Assembly: GCA_021734745.1 (NCBI GenBank)
Contig: JAIPIK010000012.1
Coordinates: 1-32,056 of the forward strand
Reading direction: 5' to 3'
Origin: Candidatus Altimarinota bacterium
Lineage (GTDB): Bacteria > Patescibacteriota > Minisyncoccia > Phycocordibacterales > UBA5272
Length of the DNA: 32,056 nucleotides
In this document: positions 27,301 to 32,056 of the stretch, piece by piece
How the letters are laid out: each line of letters begins with the position of its first letter
Numbering within the stretch: position 1 is the first letter of the stretch
Made by a program: the position numbers and the translations under genes
The notes under the pieces: model-generated
The model's database searches: none
What the model saw: the letters and a program-made list of their open reading frames with translations, nothing else
What the model was told of the DNA's origin: nothing

Positions 27301-27903
27301 TGCAGTACTAGAAGTAACATTTGCAGTTGAAAGATTGTCAATTGTAATAGTTGCAGAACTAGTATCAGTTCCAGTATTACCATAAGTTCCAGTTGTTCCT
27401 GTAACTGTTGCAGTCACTGCATATGATGACCCTACCGGTGCTGGCAGGTTGGCTTGTGATTTTGGTGTAATTCTAATTCTATACTCAGTAAGAGTTGTAC
27501 TAACTGATATTGAAGTTCCTAAAGTAACAACAACTGAAGTCCCTGTAGGATTAGCGGTTGACCCATAAACAGTTGCACCAGTAGTATCAGTTATTTCTAG
27601 CAGGCTTGTAGACGAAGCGTTGGCAATAGACACCGTAACCGCTGTAACTGTATCCGTAGGCCCACCACCAGAGCCAACAACTTGCAAAGAAAATCCATCA
27701 ACATTAGTTGCAGAACTACCTGGTGCAACAGTGGAATTACTTGGGTTAGTTCCATCACCAATATCTACCGTTCTAGCAGCATAGGCAGTTGATGACGAAT
27801 TAAAACTTAAAAGTATAATAAAAACAAAAAATACTCTAAAGTAAGTGCGGAAAGACATTTTATTATGAAAACGTTTTTCAAGAGAATCGAGAATTAAATT
27901 CAT
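18337..27903 (-). CDS. Giant modular surface protein with three predicted beta-propellers and a peptidoglycan-binding domain
   Basis: A 3188-residue secreted protein. A signal peptide (hydrophobic 22-34, probable cleavage after TAYA, residue 42) precedes seven copies of a unit of about 262 residues. Each unit has domain A (starting near LADGTNPS, including ISNASSTSLIEI and RITPKSQANLP, ending TIDN) and domain F, Fn3-like (ATTTYTTPGDSDLNSIV to KDNYGNYSTG) with a conserved Cys pair. Units begin near residues 46, 309, 571, 1178, 1738, 2300 and 2563. In units 3, 4 and 5 a sevenfold repeat sits between A and F: FG-GAP type (about 726-1066), then two Asp-box types (about 1335-1624 and 1895-2186). 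After about 2830 come a unique domain, a Gly-rich linker and a peptidoglycan-binding domain (about 3122-3180, SLLQYYLKQLGYF, GEITDIALKNFQRDH). Likely role: wall-anchored adhesin or host-contact protein (inference). Met16 is an alternative start. The stop is TAG. Confidence 0.93.
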   Translation of the reverse strand: MNLILDSLEKRFHNKMSFRTYFRVFFVFIILLSFNSSSTAYAARTVDIGDGTNPSNSTVAPGSSATNVDGFSLQVVGSGGGPTDTVTAVTVSIANASSTSLLEITDTTGATVYGSTANPTGTSVVVTLGTSISVSTTLTEYRIRITPKSQANLPAPVGSSYAVTATVTGTTGTYGNTGTDTSSATITIDNLSTANVTSSTATAGIGQATTTYTNPADSDLNSVVILRSSSAVTDIPVEGTTYTVGNTIGSATVACVDTVVTPSASDSCLTTGLTNGVTYHFKVFAKDNNGNYSTGLVPTGSPVTIPNVTTLADGTNPSSVTIAPGGTATEVNSFTLQTSSSTDVITAITLNISNASSTSLIEITNSAGTIVYGSNANPTGATTVITLSQNTLTATVAATTYKVRITPKSQANLPVPIGSSYAVTSTVSTWTGTNSKAGADATSATVTIDNLSTANVTSSTVTAGDGSATTTYTTPGDADLNSIVILRSTSAITNVLAEGTTYTGGESIGVTTVACVDTTVSPSTADSCVSTGLTNGVSYHFKVFAKDNYGNYSTGLVPTGSPVTPTLTPGTTTLANTTNPGDTTIAPGSSATFVDSFTLQTSNSGDTITDITLNISNASSTSLVEVTNSAGTTVYGSTTNPTGTTTLITLSQNTLMATSTISTYKIRITPKSQADLPSGTLGRLYPIRASIASWTGTNAQVGTDISTTTITIDNQALPSFKNSNISYATKADYMTGTTPHSVTAADLNNDGYVDLAVVNLNSNSVSVFINNGNGTYAAKVDYTTGTNPYSVTSADLNNDGYVDLAVANGNSNSVSVFINNSDGTYAAKVDYTTGSDPDSISAADLNNDGYVDLAVANYNSASVSVFINNGNGTYATKVDYTTGTNPWSVTSADLNNDGYVDLAVANYNSASVSVFINNGNGTYAAKVDYTTGTYPRSVTSDDLNNDGYVDLAVANELSNSVSVFINNGNGTYAAKVDYTTGTNPFSVTSADLNNDGYVDLAVANTVPNSVSVFINNGNGTYAAKVDYTTGSFPISVTSADLNNDGYVDLAVTNYNSNSVSVFINNSSSTLTSTAGGGQVTLSYTTPPTSDINTVLVLRSISAVTDVPVEGTTYTGGETIGSATVACVDTTIATSTADSCVATGIVAGTAYHFKVFAKDNYGNYSTGLIPTGSPVTIPITTTLANGTNPSSITIAPGDSATEVNSFTLQTSSSTDVITNITLNISNASSTSLIEITNDAGSTVYGSTTNPTGTTTIITLNQNTLTANTSLTQYKVRITPKSQANLPSPSIGMLYPITAIVSTWAGTNPMLGMDASSSIVTIDNDMPSTTGDAGIVWATSTSAANNYWFSVAYGNGLFVAISSGPGSNNRVMTSPDGITWSTRTSAADNVWRGVTYGNGLFVAVAWSGTGDRVMTSPDGITWTSRTSATDNQWRSVTYGNGLFVAVAESGTGDRVMTSPDGITWTSRTSAVDQAWYSVVYGNSIFVAVSLSGSVMTSPDGITWTSRTSAANNAWYSVAYGNSLFVAVASSGSTSTRVMSSPDGINWTSRTAAVANLWTSVTYGNGLFVAVAESGSGNRVMTSTDGITWTSRTSAVDNSWQSVTYGNGLFVAISTDGTDNRVMFSTSTLPTASIGNTQITLSYTTPGDSDLNSIVVLRSSSAVTDVPVEGTTYTGGETIGSATVACVDTTVSTSTLDSCVSTGLTNGVPYHFKVFAKDNYGNYSTGLVPVGSPITPSDNATTTTLANGTDPASVTVAPGASATSTNSFTFQTSTSTDVITNITLNISNASSTSLIEITNDVGTVVYGSTTNPTGTSVAIPLAVSITASTTPTEYRVRITPKTQTNLPRASLGMTYTVKTNVISWTGTNVNKLGSDVSSSTLTIDNEPPATSGNSGFTWSTSTSAVDNSWQSVAYGNGVFVAVAQSGTNDRVMTSTDGTTWTSRTSSADNSWSSVVYGNEKFVAVSYTGTDNRVMTSPTGSAWSTSTTPVDNNWKSVTYGNGLFVAVSDSGTGDRVMTSPDGITWATSSSAVDSNWKTVAYGNGIFVALADSGSNQLMTSINGLTWTARNTPNANQWYSVTFGDNQFVAVSQDGANNRVMTSPDGINWTIRTSAADYTWTSVAYGNGLYVAVASDGGSQHVMTSPDGYVWSLKTSAADNLWNSVAYGDGMFASVSNSGSSNRGMVSTSSSVTVVAGDTQATTTYTTPGDSDLHSVIILTSTSTITDVPVEGTTYTLGNTIGSSTVACVDTTVSTSTADSCVTTGLTNGTPYYFKIFARDNYGNYSSGISPDGSPATPSPSTPSVTLADGTNPSNSTVAPGGATTTVDAFVLSTNTGNPTVTDVTVSLANASSTKKIQITDDAGSVIYGSSTYPTGASVVITLTTPIVTTTTPTQYKIQILPKSQSELPGPTSGVLYAVTATVSSYTTTATPLGTDAASATITIDNLSPAAHATSSSPSATAGNTQITISYTTPEDSDLNSMVVLRSSSAVTDVPVEGVTYTGGETIGSATVACVDDVVVVSTADSCAATGLTNGVPYYLMLFAKDNYGNYSTGTEPTGSPVTPIPGVITVTLDDGTEAGNSTIAPGSSAVNIDVFTIKTDYSTSSISSVVVATDYASSTSLIEIINDAGSVVYGSTTNPTGATTSISLSTNITANTTLTNYRIRITPKSQANLPGPSTGVAYLVTSVISDITISTGTKVGTDSLSSTITIDNESPSNTSTSTGSAGNAQVTIGYTNPSNSDLHSIVVLRSTSAVTNVPAEGSTYTVGNTIGGATVACVDTTVTPSASDLCFATGLTNDTPYHFKVFAKDLYGNYSTGQVPGGSPVTPSVSASASRVDSYRIRKDDGNEVSATYYMPENTELTGGFFIGDSARIRFVVSNQGGSITNISYKLEYSSSTCTTWVAVPKVSDAIASDPVRTSTSYYVYDSTITTHSSGVSIPSGKSFVAGYLQTFGNITQAIQVGTSEYTEVEYIIRSTSAMVVGVPYCFRVTDSGNASSFTYLQTPSIISKKAQFRPQAGGGGAGFLITIEANSAEATTTQTGGGEGGGSASTTEATTTPDAPQSTTTPSQGGDGGGDLGYFGTSNIFAYSNSPFNGLQGMVLGVSTERVCVNFRNRMYVGRTDAVTNGEVSLLQYYLKQLGYFNTKETGYFGEITDIALKNFQRDHNLIVTGIAGKITRDKLNENTCNTNIEE
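21348..22221 (-). repeat. Seven Asp-box repeats, predicted propeller 3 (unit 5)
   Basis: Seven repeats of about 41 residues, each with W-x-S-V-x-Y-G-N, then FVAV, then an Asp-box-like MTSPDGITW. The W-x-S/T-V positions read SWQSV, SWSSV, NWKSV, NWKTV, QWYSV, TWTSV and LWNSV. Copies have diverged more than in the unit-4 block. Seven repeats suit one closed seven-bladed propeller (inference). Confidence 0.75.
23034..23901 (-). repeat. Seven Asp-box repeats, predicted propeller 2 (unit 4)
   Basis: Seven repeats of about 41 residues with the same pattern (YGNGLFVAVAESGTGDRV, then MTSPDGITWTSRTSA). The W positions read YWFSV, VWRGV, QWRSV, AWYSV, AWYSV, LWTSV and SWQSV. Two neighbouring blades share a 62-bp perfect DNA repeat. 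Predicted to fold as a seven-bladed propeller. Confidence 0.75.
23504..23691 (-). repeat. 62-bp perfect direct repeat in propeller 2
   Basis: Bases 23504-23565 are identical to 23630-23691. The offset of 126 bp is exactly one blade (42 codons), showing a recent duplication or gene conversion between adjacent blades. Confidence 0.85.
24706..25728 (-). repeat. Seven FG-GAP/VCBS repeats, predicted propeller 1 (unit 3), GC-rich
   Basis: Seven near-identical repeats of about 48-49 residues, each with a calcium-loop motif DLNNDGYVDLAV (Asp-x-Asn-x-Asp-Gly) followed by SVSVFINN. The count suits one integrin-alpha-like seven-bladed propeller. By eye this stretch is much richer in G and C than the DNA on either side, and the copies are nearly identical at DNA level, which points to recent expansion or acquisition. 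Confidence 0.85.
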
Positions 27904-28195
27904 ATGAATACTTACACTATAGTATAATTTATATAGTATAAATTATTAGGCAATATCATAAATATCTTGTGTATAACTTTTCTAATAATAGCTTGATAAT
28001 TAACGACTTATTGCACAGTTAGTCAGTTTTAAACTTATGACAAATTGTGTAGATTTTAGATATGTTTATATATAATTATAGTAACTTTCTGTATTATCAA
28101 ACTATTTAAGCTCTATATATTATAAAGAATTTGGAGTAGACAATTTTAATATAAGGCTTTTAACTAAAAATAAAAAGTAGTGTATTTATGACAAA
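27904..28195. other. AT-rich intergenic region, about 290 bp
   Basis: This lies between the fibre-like gene and the giant gene, both on the minus strand. I find no gene. Minus-strand TATACT (27926-27921) or TATAGT (27921-27916) could be the -10 of the giant gene, leaving a leader of 5-10 nt; no convincing -35 is visible. TTATACACA (27976-27968, minus) resembles a single DnaA box. No clear terminator for the fibre gene is seen. Confidence 0.5.
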
Positions 28196-31100
28196 TTATG
28201 GAAGAACTTCTGTAACATTTACGGTACGTGATATTGTTGTTTGATTCCCTGCCTCATCAGTTACCGAATAATTGATACTATATGATCCAGCTGTATTTGT
28301 GTCAACTATACCGGTTTGAACAATTAAACTAGTTATGTCACCGTCTACATCATCTGTTGCAGTTGCCCCATCTTCGGTATATTGTCCCCCTACTGTTATC
28401 GAGACTGTTTGACTACCATTAAGAGTAATTACTGGTGGGACAGAATCTACTGGTGGAATTGGGTCAACTACTTCAACAATACGTGTTACTGTAGTTTCGT
28501 TACCTGCTGCATCAGTTACTGTATAATTAACATTATATGAGCCAGCTGTTCCGATATTTACTGTACTCACTGTGACAATAGAGGCTGTTAAGTCTCCATC
28601 TACATCATCTGTTGCGGTTGCACCCTCATCACTATATGAAGTCCCCACATTTATACTAATAGATGTATTACCTATAATTGAAATTACGGGTGCTATAGTG
28701 TCGCTACTTGTAGGTATTTCTGGTGTTGTAGTAGATGTTGTTGTTGAGGTTGAGGTTGTAGAAGTAGAAGTTGTTGATGTTGATGTTGATGTTGAAACTG
28801 TAGTTGTTGAAACTCCTAACACTGCTGGTTGATTAGAATAATTAAGCATATTAGTAAGGGTAGTTTTATCAATACATACATCCTCTAGACAGATAACTTT
28901 ACCAACTATACGTCCGTTTTCATCAATTGACCAAGTACCGTTTGCTGATGCAAGAGATTTGATATTTGTAATCGCAACACCATTTGCATTTAAATCAACA
29001 TTTCCAACTGTTAGCATTCCTGTTGTTGTTCCGTTTCGACCAGCTAAATCAAGCTTCTGATTACCATTCTCTACAAACATGAGCACCTTATCACGACCTG
29101 TCTCATAATCAGATAGTGCGCGTCCAATTGAACGACCTTCCCCTATTAACTTCATAGCATATCCAGGCATTGTCTTTGAAACTGTTAGATAGTCACCTTG
29201 TTTGATTTCACCATTTTCTGTTGTAACTTTCACTGGAACGCGTCCTGAGAATGCAACTGGTACACCGTTAGTTACTTTTCCACCAAGAACAATTCCTGAA
29301 TTAGTTGATACTACTCCTACTGCTTCATACCCTGATAGTGCTTTACGTACTGTACTCATATTGTATGTATTTTCTGTTGTTGTACTACCGTGTGTATTCC
29401 ATGCGATTGTACTTGTACTAAATGCAATTACTGTCCCTGCGTCAACTGCTTCAGATGCTGGGAAATTCTCAGCTAAATCAGCTGCTGAATCTACATCAAA
29501 TCCTGTAGCACGAATTCTTCCAGAAACACGCAATAGCTCACCGTCAATTGCAATTGCATTGTTTCCAATTCCTACTACTCCAGTTCCAGTATTAACAAAG
29601 AATGTTGATACTGATCCAGTTGCTACATTGAAATTACCCCATACATCTGCTCTGGCAATTGGAGAAGATGTACCGAATCCTACAAAACCATTAGAAGTTA
29701 CAGTGAATAGCTTACTATTATTAAACGATGTAATTTCAAATGGATTAATAGTATTATTCTGAGATTTTATTGAAAGAGTTGCTTCTGTTGAAGTTGAACC
29801 AATTGCCACGCTTCCATTTGAAAGTACAGATAATATTGCAGCACCAGTTGAAGATGCAACTATAAATGGATTAATGTTTGATTTTGCTTGAACAAATAAT
29901 GTTGCATTTCCTGTTGTTGTTCCAATATTGATACGACTGTTAATAGTGTCTGCGAGCAATAGTTCATCTGATGTTGTTCCTACTGTGAAGTTTCCAGAAA
30001 CAATTGAGTCACCATTTGATTGGAAGCCTTCTGTACTAAAGGTTGCCTTTCCTTCTACTGACAGATTGCCGTGTGCTAGTATTTCATTTGCTGACTCTAT
30101 ACTTCCCACATTAAGACCATTATTAATAACTGCATTTCCAAGTGCATCAAATGACATCATTTCTGTTGTACTGGTTGCAATAAGTCCATCACCAGAAGCT
30201 GGAATCATAGACTGAATAACGAATCTTTCTCCTGAAGCTAGTTCAACATTTAAATCATTTCCTGTTGATGTTGTTAATTTATTGGTTGAAATTTCACCAG
30301 TTACAATTTTCGGTGTTATAACTTCAAGAGCAGCAGATAATCTATCTGTAATTATTTCTGAAATAGATGAAAGTGAAGATAGGAAACTTACTTGATCTAA
30401 GAATCTCATAAGTACATTCTTTGCAAGAGGTAATGTAGTTGATGCTGTTGTTGTTGCGTTAACATCATTTGCCATATAATCTTCAGCATTAGTACCGTTG
30501 TAATGGCTATTTTTTATGAAGACTAAAACTTGTCCTGTACTTGTACCATTAAATGGTGACATTGCTTGACCAATAACTTGCCCTGCTTTTGTTGCGCGCA
30601 TTGCAACTCCAGGAATTGAAGATGACGTTAGGAGGTCACCTACTACAATTGGTCCATTTTCATTACTTACATTTACAGGTACACGTCCAGTAAGGGCAAT
30701 CAATACTGGCACTGAATCAGGAGAACTGTCTGATCCATCTCCAAGTATTATACCTGGCTTTGTAGTGACAATACCTATAGCGTTCTTATCATATGCCTTT
30801 GTTGATTTTTGTACTCCAGCTTCTATTGAACCATCCAAACTTACAACATCCCCAGACAAAAGTGATGGGTCGAGTGTGTAATACATTTCAGCCAAGTCGA
30901 CACCACCAACTCTTTGAGCATTAACCACACTTCCTTGGAAAATAGTAACTGGGTTTACACTAGATGCACGCTGAGCCCAACGAAGTTGAACTGTACCTGC
31001 TGAAGTTGTTGTAATTCTTCCTTGTACAATAATTCTTCCAGGGTTTCCACCGTCAGCTGCTGGTTGAATATCTATTGCTGTTGGGGCATTATCACAATCA

Positions 31101-32056
31101 CTACCAACATTTGCTAAGTTGGTGGATGGCATTAATAATGCATAAGAACATGTCCATCCTGAATTACCAAGTATATCCATTAAGAAATCAGGAGTGTTGT
31201 TACCATTATTTCTGTAAATAAGTTCAAACTTAAACACCCAAGTTTGATTTGCTCCTACTGAGAAGAAGAGTTCGTCATCATTTTGAAGTACAGTTGATGA
31301 TGTAACTAATTCGTCCACAGTTTTAATAGTAATTTGCTCATCTGAACCGTAATTACATTCCCATTTACTGGTTGAAGTTGCCCACCTAAGTACTTGTCCA
31401 TTAGAACAACCACGGAGTAGTGAGAGAGAACCGTCTGAGAAAACCTGGAGACCTGAAGCAGATGAGGTACTTGTTGTAGCGTTCGCTGTTGAAGCAAGAG
31501 CAACAGAAGAAAGTGGTGCGATTAGAGTTCCAGTAAAGTAAGTAGATGTAGCCCCTCCAATAATTGTTGCATTATCAGAATACACATAAAGTTCAAGATA
31601 ATCAGATGAACCATTCATTTCAATAAGAGTAGAAACTGTTGAACGTGCACCTGATGCTGTCCCTCCTACTTGGTTACCATATGCATAAGGAGTGCCATTC
31701 TTATAAATTCCAACACGACAATTTGTCGCTGCTGTAGAACAACCAACGGAACCATCAATCATATATTTACCTGTAACTGTAGGAGTAAACCTATCAGATG
31801 CAAAATTATTATATGTATCAAATGCTTCAGTACTCCATGTTAATTTAACATCTGTTGAAATTGAAACTGTTTGGTTTGTTCCATTTTTGTTTACTGAAAA
31901 TGCTGGTCCAGAAATTATTTGAGAAACTGAATTCCATACACCACTTGAATTTCTAAATTCCATCATTCCAGCATTATCACGGAAACCGTAACCATTTGAA
32001 CTTGTTGCAGTACCGAAGTTTAGATAACGACTAGAACCTTCCAATATCATGTCTCC
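28196..32056 (-). CDS. Fibre-like surface protein with C1q-like and Ig-like domains, 5' end beyond window
   Basis: The frame is open to the right edge (1286 codons). The ATG at 32050 is probably internal, since the reading frame continues past it. In protein order: a C1q-like jelly-roll domain (about 31930-31500: VSISTDVKLTWSTEAFDTY, FTPTVTGKYMIDGSV); a first copy of a DLAE...GRVPV domain (about 30905-30500); a tail-fibre-like region with INIGTTTGNATLFV, SNGSVAIGS and SNGFVGFGTSSP motifs (about 30000-29550); a second DLAE...GRVPV copy (about 29480-29060); a Ser/Thr linker (28810-28725); and two bacterial Ig-like DUF5011-type domains (28700-28465 and 28450-28199, each with GATATDDVDGD). Predicted extracellular fibre or adhesin; the anchoring mode is not visible. 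The stop is TAA. Confidence 0.9.
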   Translation of the reverse strand, partial: GDMILEGSSRYLNFGTATSSNGYGFRDNAGMMEFRNSSGVWNSVSQIISGPAFSVNKNGTNQTVSISTDVKLTWSTEAFDTYNNFASDRFTPTVTGKYMIDGSVGCSTAATNCRVGIYKNGTPYAYGNQVGGTASGARSTVSTLIEMNGSSDYLELYVYSDNATIIGGATSTYFTGTLIAPLSSVALASTANATTSTSSASGLQVFSDGSLSLLRGCSNGQVLRWATSTSKWECNYGSDEQITIKTVDELVTSSTVLQNDDELFFSVGANQTWVFKFELIYRNNGNNTPDFLMDILGNSGWTCSYALLMPSTNLANVGSDCDNAPTAIDIQPAADGGNPGRIIVQGRITTTSAGTVQLRWAQRASSVNPVTIFQGSVVNAQRVGGVDLAEMYYTLDPSLLSGDVVSLDGSIEAGVQKSTKAYDKNAIGIVTTKPGIILGDGSDSSPDSVPVLIALTGRVPVNVSNENGPIVVGDLLTSSSIPGVAMRATKAGQVIGQAMSPFNGTSTGQVLVFIKNSHYNGTNAEDYMANDVNATTTASTTLPLAKNVLMRFLDQVSFLSSLSSISEIITDRLSAALEVITPKIVTGEISTNKLTTSTGNDLNVELASGERFVIQSMIPASGDGLIATSTTEMMSFDALGNAVINNGLNVGSIESANEILAHGNLSVEGKATFSTEGFQSNGDSIVSGNFTVGTTSDELLLADTINSRINIGTTTGNATLFVQAKSNINPFIVASSTGAAILSVLSNGSVAIGSTSTEATLSIKSQNNTINPFEITSFNNSKLFTVTSNGFVGFGTSSPIARADVWGNFNVATGSVSTFFVNTGTGVVGIGNNAIAIDGELLRVSGRIRATGFDVDSAADLAENFPASEAVDAGTVIAFSTSTIAWNTHGSTTTENTYNMSTVRKALSGYEAVGVVSTNSGIVLGGKVTNGVPVAFSGRVPVKVTTENGEIKQGDYLTVSKTMPGYAMKLIGEGRSIGRALSDYETGRDKVLMFVENGNQKLDLAGRNGTTTGMLTVGNVDLNANGVAITNIKSLASANGTWSIDENGRIVGKVICLEDVCIDKTTLTNMLNYSNQPAVLGVSTTTVSTSTSTSTTSTSTTSTSTTTSTTTPEIPTSSDTIAPVISIIGNTSISINVGTSYSDEGATATDDVDGDLTASIVTVSTVNIGTAGSYNVNYTVTDAAGNETTVTRIVEVVDPIPPVDSVPPVITLNGSQTVSITVGGQYTEDGATATDDVDGDITSLIVQTGIVDTNTAGSYSINYSVTDEAGNQTTISRTVNVTEVLP
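28725..28810 (-). repeat. Ser/Thr linker encoded by a short tandem repeat
   Basis: Tandem short units, such as repeated GTTGAT on the plus strand, encode a run of alternating Ser and Thr between the fibre region and the Ig-like domains. Length change by slippage would alter the linker in steps of two residues without a frameshift. Confidence 0.6.

Noticed and set aside
29202-29762. Plus-strand open frame of 186 codons opposite the fibre gene.
   Set aside because: It is a frame shadow of a Ser/Thr/Val-rich coding region with no promoter; the minus-strand frame continues through it with recognisable domains.
32050-32056. Start of the fibre-like gene at the ATG 32050, with GGAG just before it.
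   Set aside because: GGAG is only 2 nt from the ATG, too close for a Shine-Dalgarno; the frame is open to the edge and the protein lacks a signal peptide from this Met, so the gene very probably begins beyond the window.

Overview
The window looks like chromosomal DNA of a small-genome, AT-rich bacterium of the candidate phyla radiation (Patescibacteria, Parcubacteria-like). This is inferred from shortened core proteins (RpoB 1071 aa, RpoC 1199 aa, DnaG 552 aa, ABC-F 491 aa), very large Ser/Thr-rich surface proteins ending in peptidoglycan-binding or Ig-like domains, a CAP-domain membrane protein, a four-helix-bundle (23S IVS-type) protein gene, and the near absence of Shine-Dalgarno sequences. 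No rRNA or dnaA is present, so the lineage cannot be fixed from this window.

Layout. At the left edge is a minus-strand glycine-rich secreted protein, cut by the edge (1-1184). Two plus-strand genes follow: a compact ABC-F ATPase and a single-RRM RNA-binding protein, with a small inverted-repeat element between them. From 3669 to the right edge every gene is on the minus strand. In transcription order from the right these are: a surface fibre-like protein (28196 to the edge); a 3188-aa modular surface protein (18337-27903); a ribosome and rRNA cluster rpmF - nusB/Nudix fusion - four-helix-bundle cassette - rnc - tlyA (18254 to 15131); rpoB-rpoC (14933 to 8098) with its own strong promoter; a CAP-domain membrane protein; and dnaG and rpoD.

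Functional themes. The central block is housekeeping: transcription (rpoB, rpoC, rpoD, nusB), replication priming (dnaG), and ribosome and rRNA maturation (rpmF, rnc, tlyA, ABC-F, RRM protein). The flanks encode the cell surface. The giant protein is built from seven copies of a two-domain module. Its three central modules each carry a sevenfold repeat, predicted to be a beta-propeller, between the two domains: one FG-GAP type and two Asp-box type.

Most notable signals: (1) the four-helix-bundle gene is enclosed by terminal inverted repeats whose arms recur, without a gene, at 3037-3123, suggesting a mobile cassette and a MITE-like derivative; (2) the 2-3-2 arrangement of propeller-bearing modules; (3) fourteen visible stop codons with no TGA and nine TAG; (4) a NusB-Nudix fusion; (5) a histone-H1-like lysine-rich extension on the primary sigma factor; (6) several -10 boxes only 7-9 nt from the ATG, pointing to leaderless mRNAs.
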